Shown here in pieces: positions 1 through 11,288 of a DNA stretch of 64,000 nt. The DNA is from Comamonas sp. NLF-1-9 (lineage in GTDB: Bacteria > Pseudomonadota > Gammaproteobacteria > Burkholderiales > Burkholderiaceae_C): assembly GCF_019195435.1 (NCBI RefSeq), contig NZ_CP078069.1, positions 1,240,001-1,304,000 of the forward strand, given 5' to 3'. Both the position numbers and the translations under genes were made by a program. The notes under the pieces were generated by a model, which was given only the letters and a program-made list of their open reading frames with translations, was not told the DNA's origin and did not search any database. Numbering within the stretch: position 1 is the first letter of the stretch; each line of letters opens with the position of its first letter.

Positions 1-232
1 CGTGATCAACCCGGACGAGTGCATAGACTGCGCCGTCTGCGTGCCCGAGTGCCCGGCCAATGCCATCTTTGCGGAAGAAGACGTACCGGCCGATGAGCAG
101 CACTTCATCGCGCTCAACGCCGAACTGACCAACGCACCGGGCTGGAAGACCCTGGCGCGGCGCCACGAACCCATGCCCGACGCCGACGAATGGAACGGCG
201 TGCGCGAAAAGCTCAAATACCTGGAGCGCTGA
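1..232 (+). CDS. fdxA: 7Fe ferredoxin FdxA, C-terminal part (5' end cut by window)
   Basis: The visible 76 residues carry the second cluster motif C-x2-C-x2-C-x3-C-P (CIDCAVCVPECP) and the family's typical C-terminal ending LKYLER. FdxA proteins are about 107 residues long with one [3Fe-4S] and one [4Fe-4S] cluster; the N-terminal cysteines lie before base 1, so the gene is partial. The codon at base 2 is an internal codon, not a start. It is a small cytoplasmic electron carrier. The stop at 230-232 is followed by the thiamine riboswitch region, so it is probably a separate transcription unit from cytX. Confidence 0.93.
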   Translation, partial: VINPDECIDCAVCVPECPANAIFAEEDVPADEQHFIALNAELTNAPGWKTLARRHEPMPDADEWNGVREKLKYLER

Positions 233-259
233 CGGCGCGCTGCGCCACTGGCCTACAAT
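229..259 (+). promoter_or_regulatory. Candidate sigma-70 promoter of the cytX riboswitch leader
   Basis: A TACAAT hexamer at 254-259 matches the -10 consensus in five of six bases. A weaker CTGACG at 229-234 could be the -35 box with a 19-nt spacer, overlapping the fdxA stop codon. Transcription would start just where the riboswitch fold begins, which supports the call. The -35 assignment is weak. Confidence 0.4.
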
Positions 260-265
260 CGGCCG

Positions 266-342
266 CTGCTGGGGGTGCCGAGCGATCGGCTGAGACAGTC
301 CCTTTGAACCTGATTGAGATCATCCTCGCGCAGGGAAGCACG
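266..342 (+). ncRNA. TPP (THI-box) riboswitch
   Basis: The stretch contains the conserved THI-box blocks in order: GGGGGTGC (271-278), CTGAGA (290-295), CCCTTTGAACCTGAT (300-314) and CGCAGGGAAGC (328-338). These form the TPP-binding aptamer. It lies about 75 nt before the cytX start, so it most likely controls translation or transcription of the transporter when thiamine pyrophosphate is abundant. It is the only THI-box I can see in the window; none precedes thiD or thiO. Confidence 0.95.
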
Positions 343-418
343 CTCACGACACGGCTGCGAATTCTTCGCCACTGCTTTCTTGTGCGGCTGCCCGCGCGCA
401 CGCACAAGGAGCATGCAA

Positions 419-1741
419 GTGAGCACACCACCCGCCCACGCGGCACACAATGAAGCCCTGACACCGCTGGACAGCGGTGCACGCGCCTTTGGCTGGCGCG
501 ACCACGCCTCGCTCTGGTTCAGCCTGGGCGTAGGCCTGCTGGTGATGCAGGTGGGCGCCTACCTGATGCCGGCTCTGAGCACGCGCGAGGCGCTGGCGGC
601 CATCGTCGTCGGCTCGCTCATCGGCGCGGGGCTGCTGGGCTGGGTGGGCAAGCTCGGCTGCGACAGCGGCCTGGCCAGCGCCGGCTTGATGCATGTGGTC
701 TATGGCCGGCGCTTTGCCAGCCTGCCCATCGTGCTCAACATCGTGCAACTGCTGGGCTGGGGCGCGTTTGAGCTCGTGGTGATGCGCGACGCCACCGTCG
801 CCATAGGTCGCCAGGCAGGCATGCTCACCAGCAGCCAGGGGCCGCTGCTCGCCACGCTGGCCTGGGGCGCCGTGGTGCTGCTGCTCATCAGCGGCTCCAT
901 GGTGGCGCTGGTGCGCAAGCTGATTGCGCGCATCGCGCTGCCACTGGTGGTGTTGTCGCTGTTGTGGCTGAGCTGGCAGTTTTCCAGCATGGCCCAGACC
1001 CAGGGGCTGGCGGCGCTGTGGCAGCGCAGCGGCGACGGCAGCATGGGTGCGCTGTCGGCCATCGACCTGGTGATTGCCATGCCGGTGTCCTGGCTGCCGC
1101 TGGTGGCCGACTACGCGCGCCACGGCAGGAGCGGGCGCAGCGCGCTGCACGGCACCTGGCTGGGCTATGCGATCGCCAACATCTGGTGCTATGGCCTGGG
1201 CGTGCTGGTGGCGCTGGTGCTGCCGAGCGAAAACCTGGTGACCGCGCTGCTGCTCGCCCAGGGCGGCCTGATCGCGCTGTCGCTGATCCTGATCGACGAG
1301 ATCGACAACGCCTACGGCGACGCCTATTCCGGCTCGGTGTCGCTGCACAGCCTGCAGCCGCGCTGGAGCATCCGCCGCTGGGGCGTGGTGATGGCGCTGG
1401 CCTGCACCGGCTTTGCGCTGCTGCTGCCCATGCACAGCCTGGAGCCCTTTTTGCTGACGCTCAGCTCGGTCTTCGTGCCGCTGTTTGGCGTGATTCTGGG
1501 CCGCCTGGCTTTCGGCGTGCCGGCGGGCGCGCTGCTGGCCCAGGCGCGTGCGGTGCACTGGGGCGCGACGCTGATCTGGCTTGTCGGCATTGCCTTCTAC
1601 CACGCGGCGCCGCACCTGCTGCCGGCGCTGGGCGGCTCGGCGCTGCCCACGCTGCTGCTGTGCTTCGTGCTCGCCCTGGCGACCCGGAGATCAACCAAAA
1701 CGATAGCTGCCAGCGCGCATCAGTCAACAGTTCCGATATGA
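419..1741 (+). CDS. cytX: Hydroxymethylpyrimidine transporter CytX (NCS1 family)
   Basis: A polytopic inner-membrane permease of the nucleobase/cation symporter-1 type, about 440 residues with roughly twelve hydrophobic segments; the family takes up the thiamine pyrimidine precursor HMP. The TPP riboswitch upstream supports that substrate. The frame is open from 314, and an ATG lies at 413, but the only good ribosome-binding site, AAGGAG at 406-411, is one base from that ATG and seven from the in-frame GTG at 419, so I chose GTG. The last residues (TKTIAASAHQSTVPI) are encoded by a dispersed repeat element starting at 1702, so the natural C-terminus appears altered. Substrate is inferred from family and riboswitch. 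Confidence 0.88.
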   Translation: MSTPPAHAAHNEALTPLDSGARAFGWRDHASLWFSLGVGLLVMQVGAYLMPALSTREALAAIVVGSLIGAGLLGWVGKLGCDSGLASAGLMHVVYGRRFASLPIVLNIVQLLGWGAFELVVMRDATVAIGRQAGMLTSSQGPLLATLAWGAVVLLLISGSMVALVRKLIARIALPLVVLSLLWLSWQFSSMAQTQGLAALWQRSGDGSMGALSAIDLVIAMPVSWLPLVADYARHGRSGRSALHGTWLGYAIANIWCYGLGVLVALVLPSENLVTALLLAQGGLIALSLILIDEIDNAYGDAYSGSVSLHSLQPRWSIRRWGVVMALACTGFALLLPMHSLEPFLLTLSSVFVPLFGVILGRLAFGVPAGALLAQARAVHWGATLIWLVGIAFYHAAPHLLPALGGSALPTLLLCFVLALATRRSTKTIAASAHQSTVPI

Positions 1742-1783
1742 AAACTACTTCAAATCGTTTCTCTGCCAGCGCTGGCAGCTATC
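1702..1783. repeat. Dispersed palindromic repeat, copy A
   Basis: GATAGCTGCCAGCGC at 1702-1716 and its perfect reverse complement at 1769-1783 are 15-bp arms around about 52 nt. A 14-bp perfect palindrome TGCCAGCGCTGGCA sits at 1764-1777. The element covers the end of cytX, including its stop codon, and ends two bases before the thiD stop codon, so it lies between converging genes and could form a hairpin in either transcript. It shares the ATAGCTGC..AGCGC core with the other copies in this window. Confidence 0.8.
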
Positions 1784-1785
1784 AA

Positions 1786-2640
1786 TCAGCTAGTCTGCAC
1801 GATGTGCTGGGGCAGCGGCGCGTAGCCGTGGTTCAGCGGCCCATGCCCCTGGCCGGTGCGCACCTGGGCACCCGCGGTGATCGCCCCCAGGATGTAGCTG
1901 CGCGCATGGCGCACCGCCTGCGCCAGCGGCTCGCCCTGGGCCAGGAAGGCGGCAATCGCCGAGGACAGCGTGCAGCCGGTGCCATGGCCGTTGTGCGTGG
2001 CGATGCGGGCGGACTCCAGCCGCTCTTCGGCGCCGTCGGCCATGGCCAGCACGTCGACCACCCAGTCGCCCGGCAGGTGCCCGCCCTTGAGCAGCACCGC
2101 CGGCGCGCCGAGCGCGCGCAGCGCCTGCGCCGCCCCCGAGAGCGCGCCCACGCCGTCGATGCCCCGACCGAGCAGCAGCGCCGCCTCGTCGAGGTTGGGC
2201 GTGACGACGTCCGCCAGCGCAAACAGCTCGTTCACCAGCGCCTGCACCGTCTCGCGCGCGATCAGGCGGTCGCCGCTGGTGGCCACCATCACCGGGTCCA
2301 GCACCACGCGGCGCAGGCCATGGCGGCGGACGGCCTCGGCCACGACGCGCACCAGCTCGGGCGTGGCCAGCATGCCGATCTTGACCGCATCCACGCCGAT
2401 GTCCTGCACCACCGCGTCGATCTGTTCGCGCACCATGCTCGCCGGCACTGGATGGATGGCGCGCACGCCCTGGGTGTTTTGCGCGGTGATCGCGGTGATC
2501 GCGGTCATGCCGTAGCAGCCCAGCGCGCTGAAGGTCTTGAGGTCGGCCTGGATGCCGGCGCCGCCGCCGCTGTCCGAACCAGCGATGGAGAGCACGCGCA
2601 CATAGCGCGGCGCGGCGGGGATGGGTGCAGCTTGCGTCAT
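1786..2640 (-). CDS. thiD: Hydroxymethylpyrimidine/phosphomethylpyrimidine kinase ThiD
   Basis: A 284-residue ribokinase-fold enzyme that phosphorylates HMP and then HMP-P to give HMP-PP for thiamine synthesis. The N-terminal block VLSIAGSDSGGGAGIQADLK, the central VLDPVMVATSGDRL and the C-terminal NGHGTGCTLSSAIAA anion-hole/catalytic motif are all present, and the length is normal. It is transcribed against cytX and thiO although its job is shared with them, and no THI-box lies upstream of its start at 2640. Its 3' end meets repeat copy A. Confidence 0.95.
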   Translation of the reverse strand: MTQAAPIPAAPRYVRVLSIAGSDSGGGAGIQADLKTFSALGCYGMTAITAITAQNTQGVRAIHPVPASMVREQIDAVVQDIGVDAVKIGMLATPELVRVVAEAVRRHGLRRVVLDPVMVATSGDRLIARETVQALVNELFALADVVTPNLDEAALLLGRGIDGVGALSGAAQALRALGAPAVLLKGGHLPGDWVVDVLAMADGAEERLESARIATHNGHGTGCTLSSAIAAFLAQGEPLAQAVRHARSYILGAITAGAQVRTGQGHGPLNHGYAPLPQHIVQTS

Positions 2641-2859
2641 GGCGGCAAATTATCGGGCAAGCCCGCCGGCGACCCCAGCGCGCTGCGCACGAGCGCCCGT
2701 GCTGGTATCGGCCATCGCGGACCAGGCAGTGCCCCCGCAGCCCAGGGCGCCGCGGCCCGGAAGAACCCCGCTGCGCGCGGCCTGCGATCGCCCTGTGCCC
2801 GCCCCGTCTGCGGGCGCAATGTTCGCGGCGCCGCGTCTGGTTCACGGGTCTGAACGAGC

Positions 2860-3987
2860 ATGGACACGCTGCATCTGCCCGCCCTTTCCCCCGGCCACAG
2901 CCGCATCGCCATTCTGGGCGCCGGCCTCATGGGTCGCCTGCTTGCCGTCGCCCTGGCGCGCGAGGGCTGGCGCGTGGAGGTGTACGACGCCGGCGGCCCC
3001 GAGGGCGAAGCATCGGCCGCGCGCGTGGCCGCCGCCATGCTGGCCCCGCTGGCCGAGGCTGCGGTGAGCGAGCCGGCGATCGTGCGCATGGGCCAGTACG
3101 GCATGCGCCGCTGGCCCGAGCTGCTCGGCGAGCTGGGCCAGCCGGTGTTCTTCCAGCACAACGGCACGCTCATCGTCTGGCACTGGCAGGACGGCGCCGA
3201 AGCCGCACGCCTGCAAGACAAGCTCGCGCACACCCAGGCGCTGCTGCCCGACTTGCCGCCAGCGCAGCCGCTGGACGCGGCCGGCGTCGCGCTGCACGAG
3301 CCGGCACTCGCCGGGCGCTTTCGCGCGGGGCTTTATCTGCCCGGCGAGGGCCAGCTGGACAACCGCCAGCTGCTGGCGGCGCTGGCCGCCCGCATGCAGG
3401 CGCTGGGCGTCGCGCTGCACTGGCACAGCCGCAAGGCGCTGGCGGACTTTGCGCCGGGCAGCCCCGGCCAGCCAGAGCTGCTGATCGACTGCCGCGGCTT
3501 GGGCGCACGCGCCGACTGGCCCGGACTGCGCGGCGTGCGCGGTGAAGTCCTGCGCGTGCATGCGCCCGAGCTCACGCTGGCGCGGCCCACGCGCCTGGTG
3601 CATCCGCGCTATGCGGTCTACATCGTGCCCAAACAGGACCATGTCTTTGTCGTCGGCGCGACCGAAATCGAGTCGGACGACCTCTCGCCCGCCAGCGTGC
3701 AGTCGGTGCTGGAGCTGCTGAGCGCTGCCTATGCGCTGCACAGCGGTTTTGCCGAAGCACGCATCCTCGAAGTCGCCACGCAGTGCCGCCCCGCACTGCC
3801 CGACAACAACCCCGCGCTGCGCATGCCGGCCGAGCGCACGTTGCAGATCAACGGCTTGTATCGCCACGGCTATCTGATCGCGCCCGCCCTGCTGGACGTG
3901 GCGCTGCAGTTCATCCGCGAAGGGCGCTCGGGGCTTGCCGCGCAATTCGGCCTGCGCCTGCAAGCGGGGCCACGGACACCACGATGA
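2860..3987 (+). CDS. thiO: FAD-dependent glycine oxidase ThiO
   Basis: A 375-residue DAAO-family flavoprotein. The N-terminal dinucleotide-binding motif AILGAGLMGR is at about residues 17-26, and the C-terminal GLYRHGYLIAPALLD block is typical of ThiO. It oxidises glycine to the imine (dehydroglycine) used in thiazole formation by ThiG. It begins a tightly packed thiO-thiS-thiG-thiE set: its TGA overlaps the thiS ATG. The 219-nt region before it, shared with the oppositely oriented thiD, shows no recognisable riboswitch or strong promoter. Confidence 0.9.
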   Translation: MDTLHLPALSPGHSRIAILGAGLMGRLLAVALAREGWRVEVYDAGGPEGEASAARVAAAMLAPLAEAAVSEPAIVRMGQYGMRRWPELLGELGQPVFFQHNGTLIVWHWQDGAEAARLQDKLAHTQALLPDLPPAQPLDAAGVALHEPALAGRFRAGLYLPGEGQLDNRQLLAALAARMQALGVALHWHSRKALADFAPGSPGQPELLIDCRGLGARADWPGLRGVRGEVLRVHAPELTLARPTRLVHPRYAVYIVPKQDHVFVVGATEIESDDLSPASVQSVLELLSAAYALHSGFAEARILEVATQCRPALPDNNPALRMPAERTLQINGLYRHGYLIAPALLDVALQFIREGRSGLAAQFGLRLQAGPRTPR

Positions 3988-4181
3988 AAGTCCTCTTGAA
4001 CGGCCAAAGCGCCGAACTGCCCGAAGGCGCGCTGGTCAGCGACGCCATTGCCTGGCTTGCGCCCACGCCGCCGTTTGCGGTGGCGGTCAACCTGCGTTTC
4101 ATACCCCGCTCCGACTGGGCCACGCAGGCTTTGCAAGCCGGCGACCAGATCGAAATCATTGCGCCCGTGACGGGCGGTTGA
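3984..4181 (+). CDS. thiS: Sulfur carrier protein ThiS
   Basis: A 65-residue ubiquitin-fold protein ending in the required Gly-Gly (VTGG), which is adenylated and converted to the thiocarboxylate that donates sulfur to the thiazole ring. The ATG overlaps the thiO stop (ATGA), and thiG starts three bases after its stop, so the three are translationally coupled. The adenylating enzyme ThiF is not in the window. Confidence 0.95.
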   Translation: MKVLLNGQSAELPEGALVSDAIAWLAPTPPFAVAVNLRFIPRSDWATQALQAGDQIEIIAPVTGG

Positions 4182-4184
4182 ACC

Positions 4185-5003
4185 ATGCACCACACACTTT
4201 GCACTGACGACGCGCTCGTGCTCTATGGCGAGCGTTTTTCCAGCCGCCTGCTGCTGGGCAGCTCGCGCTACCCCTCACCCGCCGTCTTGGAGGCGGCCGT
4301 GGCACGCGCGCGCCCGGCCATGGTCACGGCGTCGCTGCGCCGCCAGGGCGCCGCGCCGGACTCGGGCGGTGGTTTCTGGCAATTGCTGCAGCAGCTTGAC
4401 TGCATGGTGCTGCCCAACACCGCCGGCTGCCGCAGCGCGCAGGAGGCAATCACCACGGCTCAGATGGCGCGCGAAGTCTTCGCCACGCCCTGGATCAAGC
4501 TGGAAGTGATAGGCGACGACTACACCTTGCAGCCCGACACCCTGCAGCTCGTCGACGCCGCCCAGGCGCTGGTCAAGGACGGCTTCAAGGTGCTGCCCTA
4601 CTGCACCGAGGACCTGGTCGTCTGCCAGCGCCTGGTGGATGTCGGCTGTCAGGCGGTAATGCCCTGGGCCGCGCCCATAGGCACGGGCCAGGGCCCCGTC
4701 AACCCGCAAGGCCTGCGCTTGCTGCGCGAGCGCCTGGCCGTGCCCATGCTGGTGGATGCGGGCCTGGGCCTGCCCTCGCACGCTTGCCAGGTCATGGAAT
4801 GGGGCTACGACGGCGTGCTGCTCAACACTGCAGTGGCACTGGCCAGCGACCCGGCGCAGATGGCCGGCGCCTTCGCAAACGCCGTGCAAGCCGGGCGCGC
4901 GGCCTTCCTGGCTGGCGCCATGCAGCCACGCAGCTCTGCCCAGCCGAGCACCCCGGTGCTCGGCACCCCCTTCTGGCATCAGGGCAAGGGAGCCGGCGCA
5001 TGA
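4185..5003 (+). CDS. thiG: Thiazole synthase ThiG
   Basis: A 272-residue TIM-barrel enzyme that condenses 1-deoxy-xylulose-5-phosphate, dehydroglycine and ThiS-thiocarboxylate into the thiazole phosphate. The Schiff-base lysine lies in [10 protein letters not shown] (K105), and the phosphate/glycine loops [10 protein letters not shown] and [12 protein letters not shown] are present. About 20 extra residues follow the usual end of the family. The ATG follows thiS by three bases and the TGA overlaps the thiE ATG, which fits a single operon. Confidence 0.96.
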   Translation: MHHTLCTDDALVLYGERFSSRLLLGSSRYPSPAVLEAAVARARPAMVTASLRRQGAAPDSGGGFWQLLQQLDCMVLPNTAGCRSAQEAITTAQMAREVFATPWIKLEVIGDDYTLQPDTLQLVDAAQALVKDGFKVLPYCTEDLVVCQRLVDVGCQAVMPWAAPIGTGQGPVNPQGLRLLRERLAVPMLVDAGLGLPSHACQVMEWGYDGVLLNTAVALASDPAQMAGAFANAVQAGRAAFLAGAMQPRSSAQPSTPVLGTPFWHQGKGAGA

Positions 5004-5908
5004 ACCAAGCCGCCATGCAGCAGGCCATCGTCGACCAGCACCGCGCGCGCCTGGCAGGCTTTGCCGCGCAGCCGCTTCCCGCCGGGCAGTCGCAAGGCGC
5101 CGTCTACCGCGCAGCACTGGCCGCATGCAGCGCCCTGGGTTTCATCGCCGCAGACGCCCTCGTCCTGGCCCGCGCCTGGCAGGCTCAGACCGATCGGCTG
5201 GGCCAGTTCGATGCCGCACACTGGCCTGACGCGCCGCAGGACTTTGGCCTGCAAGCGCAGCCGCGCGCCGACGCTTTTGCGCCTTGCCCCAAAGCGCTGG
5301 GGCTGTACGCCGTGGTGCCGGACGCGGCCTGGGTGGCGCGCATGGCAGCGGCAGGCGTGCCCACGGTGCAGCTGCGCTTCAAGCACGCCGATGACGCAGT
5401 CATCCAGGCCGAGGTCCGAGCGGCAGTGGCCGCGGTCGCCGGCAGCCCCACGCGGCTGTTCATCAACGACCATTGGCAGGCAGCCATCGCCGCCGGTGCC
5501 TACGGCGTGCACTTGGGCCAGGAAGATCTGCAGTCGCTGCAGCCCGCACAGCTCGCCTGCTTGCGCGCGAGCGGCCTGCGCCTGGGCGTCAGCACCCACG
5601 GTTACGCGGAAATGCTCGCCGCCGACCGGCTCGCTCCAAGCTACATCGCCCTGGGTGCGGTGTTTCCAACTACCCTCAAATCCATGCCCACTGCGCCCCA
5701 GGGTCTTGCGCGCCTGGCCGACTATGCGCGGCTGATGCGCGTCTACCCTCTGGTGGCGATCGGCGGCATAGGCGCGGCGCAAGTGCCTGCGGTGCGCGCC
5801 TGCGGGGTCGGCTCGGTCGCTGTCGTGCGCGCCATCGTCCAGGCGGCCGATCCGCGGGCGGCCGCGCAGCAGCTCATGGCGCTGATGCAGGCGACCACGG
5901 AGCGATAA
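5000..5908 (+). CDS. thiE: Thiamine-phosphate synthase ThiE with N-terminal extension
   Basis: Residues from about 97 to 302 are a normal ThiE barrel: LYAVVPDA start, QLRFKH, FINDHWQAAIAAGAYGVHLG, and the glycine-rich phosphate loop VAIGGIGAAQ. The enzyme joins HMP-PP and thiazole phosphate into thiamine phosphate. The first 95 or so residues are extra compared with the usual 210-residue family; they are Ala/Gln rich and I do not recognise them, though a remnant of a fused thiamine enzyme is possible. Start ATG at 5000 overlaps the thiG stop. The frame is open further upstream, but coupling favours this start. Confidence 0.92.
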   Translation: MNQAAMQQAIVDQHRARLAGFAAQPLPAGQSQGAVYRAALAACSALGFIAADALVLARAWQAQTDRLGQFDAAHWPDAPQDFGLQAQPRADAFAPCPKALGLYAVVPDAAWVARMAAAGVPTVQLRFKHADDAVIQAEVRAAVAAVAGSPTRLFINDHWQAAIAAGAYGVHLGQEDLQSLQPAQLACLRASGLRLGVSTHGYAEMLAADRLAPSYIALGAVFPTTLKSMPTAPQGLARLADYARLMRVYPLVAIGGIGAAQVPAVRACGVGSVAVVRAIVQAADPRAAAQQLMALMQATTER

Positions 5909-5929
5909 GGACCAGGTCGAGCCCCCGCA

Positions 5930-7990
5930 TCAGAACTTGTCCGCCCGCTTGCCCTGGTCGCGGGGTTCGAGCGTCAGCTGCACCAGCCCGTCCTCGAAAT
6001 GCAATGGCGCTGCGGGCGATGGCGTATCGATGGTGCCTGCATCGCCGTCTTCGCTCTCTCGCACCGGCATTTGCTCGGAAGGCTGCAGCATCAGATCGCC
6101 GGCCAGGGTCTCCACGCCAGGGCGCTCGGCCGCAGGCAGATGGTGCTGCGGCGCTGGCAAGCCGCCTCTGGCCGGTGCGCGGCCCGCCTTCGCGGCTCCA
6201 TTGCCGCCGGTCGTATCGGCAATTGCCAGCAGCAGCAGCAGATCTTCGTAGGCCGGCACCTCGAAGCGCTGCGCTTGGGCCGCCCCGCCCTCGCGAAACA
6301 TGAGGCGGTGGATCTCATCGAACACCTCGGCACTCCCCCAGAGCGCTTCAATCCGCGCCAGGTGCTGTGGGTAGTCCTCAAGCAGGCGCCCGCCGCGCTG
6401 AAAGGTCGCAAACGGCGGAATGTCGGCGTTGAAACGCTCTTCAAAAGCCGCGCGCAACTCGTCAAAAGCCGCCACGCGACCCAGCGTGTGGTACAGGCGC
6501 AGCAACTCCAGATAGGCAAGCGGCGACGAAGCGCGGTGCTGGGCGATATGGCGGCGCAGCGCCTCCACTGCATCCTCGTGTTCGCCGATCGAAATGAAGA
6601 ATTCGGCCTGTTGCAAGACGTCGAACAGCTCTTCCGGATGTTCAAGCTCGCGCACGTAGCCCTCTTGTGCTCCGAGCATGACCGCCGACAAGGGCGGCGG
6701 CGCCTGCGCAGCAGAGCCTGTGGTTGCGGGCCGAATCGGTTTGGGCAGATCATCGGGTATCGGCGTCGGCGGCGGTGCTTGCGCCGCGCGCGGCAAATCG
6801 ACGGGTGTGTCCGACGCCTGCACTTGGGGCCATACCGTGGAGCCGCCCTCGTCCTCGCCCGCATCCGTGCCGAGATCCTGCGCCAGGCCCGGCTCAGGCG
6901 CATGCCAGGCAGCGGGGTCGGAGCGACGGCGGTGCCAAAGCAACCAGCCCACGGCCGCCAGCGCCAGCAGCAACAAGGCCAGCAGCGCATACACCACCAG
7001 CGGGGTGTAGCGCTCATCGCGCAGCGCCTGCACGCGCGCCGCGAGCTCAGCCCTTGCCGCCTGCTCGGCTTTCAACTGGGTCTGCAATTGCGCAAGTTGT
7101 GCTTGTGTCTGGCTGGCCTGCACCGCCTGCTGCGCCAGCGCTTGCGGGTCGCTGCTCAAGGCCTGCCAGAGCTGGCGGCTCTGCTCGTCGCCGGGCCCGG
7201 GCGTGGCAGGGACTGGCGTCGCCAGTTCCATGCTCAGTCGCAGCGAGGGCGGCGTCTCCAGCCAGGTGTCGAGCGGTTCCATCACCAGGCGCGGGCCGCG
7301 CTCGGGCAAGGCCTGGGCGCCTGGAGCCGGCTCAGCCTGCCTGGTCGTTGCGGGCGAAGGCCGGCGCGCGGGCGCGGTCGCGGCTGGCCCGCCCTGCTCG
7401 GTCGTCCGACGCTGGCGCGCTGCAGCCTTGGTCTCGCGCTGCGCACGGACGGGCGCGGCCGCAGGGCGTGGCCGTTGCGCGGCGGGCGCTGCGACTTCGC
7501 CGGGTGTCGCCTGCGCCAGAAGTGGCGGCGAGGAGGCAGACGCGGCGGACGCGGCCGGCGTCACGGACGGTGCCGACTGCGAAAGATCCGGTGCAATCGG
7601 TGCTTCCACCAAAAACGTGTAATCGCGGGCGACACTGCCCGAACAACGCGTCTGCAGCGACACCGAAAGCACGGGTTCGTTGATCGCGACCGTGGTCTGC
7701 AGCCGCAGCCGAAATCTGCCTTCTCCTGCCGGCACGGTGCTCAGTCGCACCTTCGCGTCAGGCAAAAGCACATCGCCCATGCGCACCCGAGCGGAGATAC
7801 AGGTGGATTCGGTATCGCGCGCCAAGTCCGAGCGGACATCGAAGCTCAGATCGACGGGCAGCCCCAGCGTGGCCCGACCGCTTGCCGCCCCCAGAGTCAA
7901 GGCGCTGGCCGACGACAGCGCGGCAACAAACACCAGGCCGGGGAAGAGTGTGCGCAGTCTCACGGTTTCACTGTTGCAAATTGAGAGCAT
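5930..7990 (-). CDS. FimV-like envelope protein with C-terminal TPR region
   Basis: A 686-residue protein with an N-terminal signal-type hydrophobic segment, a beta-rich FimV N-terminal-like region (to about 150), a long Ala/Pro-rich linker, a Gln-rich coiled-coil stretch at roughly 285-325, one transmembrane segment at about 330-352, and a cytoplasmic alpha-helical repeat region containing FISIGEHEDAVEALRRH. This plan resembles FimV/FimV-like proteins that organise polar type IV pili, but I see no LysM domain and it is shorter than typical FimV. The start is uncertain: ATG 7990 is used, and an in-frame GTG at 7963 would give a cleaner signal peptide; neither has a good ribosome-binding site. 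It ends 21 nt from the converging thiE stop. Confidence 0.72.
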   Translation of the reverse strand: MLSICNSETVRLRTLFPGLVFVAALSSASALTLGAASGRATLGLPVDLSFDVRSDLARDTESTCISARVRMGDVLLPDAKVRLSTVPAGEGRFRLRLQTTVAINEPVLSVSLQTRCSGSVARDYTFLVEAPIAPDLSQSAPSVTPAASAASASSPPLLAQATPGEVAAPAAQRPRPAAAPVRAQRETKAAARQRRTTEQGGPAATAPARRPSPATTRQAEPAPGAQALPERGPRLVMEPLDTWLETPPSLRLSMELATPVPATPGPGDEQSRQLWQALSSDPQALAQQAVQASQTQAQLAQLQTQLKAEQAARAELAARVQALRDERYTPLVVYALLALLLLALAAVGWLLWHRRRSDPAAWHAPEPGLAQDLGTDAGEDEGGSTVWPQVQASDTPVDLPRAAQAPPPTPIPDDLPKPIRPATTGSAAQAPPPLSAVMLGAQEGYVRELEHPEELFDVLQQAEFFISIGEHEDAVEALRRHIAQHRASSPLAYLELLRLYHTLGRVAAFDELRAAFEERFNADIPPFATFQRGGRLLEDYPQHLARIEALWGSAEVFDEIHRLMFREGGAAQAQRFEVPAYEDLLLLLAIADTTGGNGAAKAGRAPARGGLPAPQHHLPAAERPGVETLAGDLMLQPSEQMPVRESEDGDAGTIDTPSPAAPLHFEDGLVQLTLEPRDQGKRADKF

Positions 7991-8065
7991 TCTGCCACGG
8001 AAACCGTTTTTTCCCGTACGCCTCTGCCGCGCTGCGGGATGGGCGCACCGCGATGTTTCAGCGCC

Positions 8066-8125
8066 CCCTCAAACACCAAACCCCCTGTCCTTTGCACCTG
8101 TGTAGTGCTTGAGGCAGGGGGTTTG
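8066..8125 (-). terminator. Terminator of the rRNA operon
   Basis: An 11-bp perfect stem, CAAACCCCCTG (8077-8087) with CAGGGGGTTTG (8115-8125), lies just downstream of 5S on the minus strand. The tail GTGTTTG after the stem is only moderately U-rich. It is placed where the rRNA transcript should end and may also stop transcription from the other side. Confidence 0.7.
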
Positions 8126-8139
8126 TTGTTGGTATGGGT

Positions 8140-8253
8140 GCCTGACGATGACCTACTTTCACACGGGAGTCCGCACTATCATTGGCGCGAAGCTGTTTCA
8201 CGGTCCTGTTCGGGATGGGCAGGGGTGGTTCCGGCTTGCTATTGTCATCAGGC
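8140..8253 (-). rRNA. rrf: 5S ribosomal RNA
   Basis: Read on the minus strand the stretch starts GCCTGATGACAATAGC and contains the conserved core around CCCATCCCGAACAG, ending in GTCATCGTCAGGC, which pairs with the start. About 114 nt, normal for a beta-proteobacterial 5S. It is the last gene of the rRNA operon. Ends are estimated from the terminal helix. Confidence 0.93.
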
Positions 8254-8396
8254 GTAAAGGGTAGCTGCACGTTGGTGGGGGCGTTGTGGTGCCTTTTTTT
8301 GTGCAGCTCATTCACAGCAGTCGAATCGTTTTTGGAATTTGATTGAGTCTTTGGCATGGACCTTGGGCTTTTTTGGTGTTTTTTGGGCCTCAAGGT

Positions 8397-11288
<2,892 letters not shown>

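Noticed and set aside
344..1615. 423-codon minus-strand frame opposite cytX
   Set aside because: His/Gln/Arg-rich shadow; cytX has a riboswitch, a ribosome-binding site and a membrane topology.
5999..7984. 661-codon plus-strand frame opposite the FimV-like gene
   Set aside because: Arg/Gly/Gln-rich shadow of the minus-strand gene; the minus-strand protein has a signal peptide, membrane segment and ordered domains.
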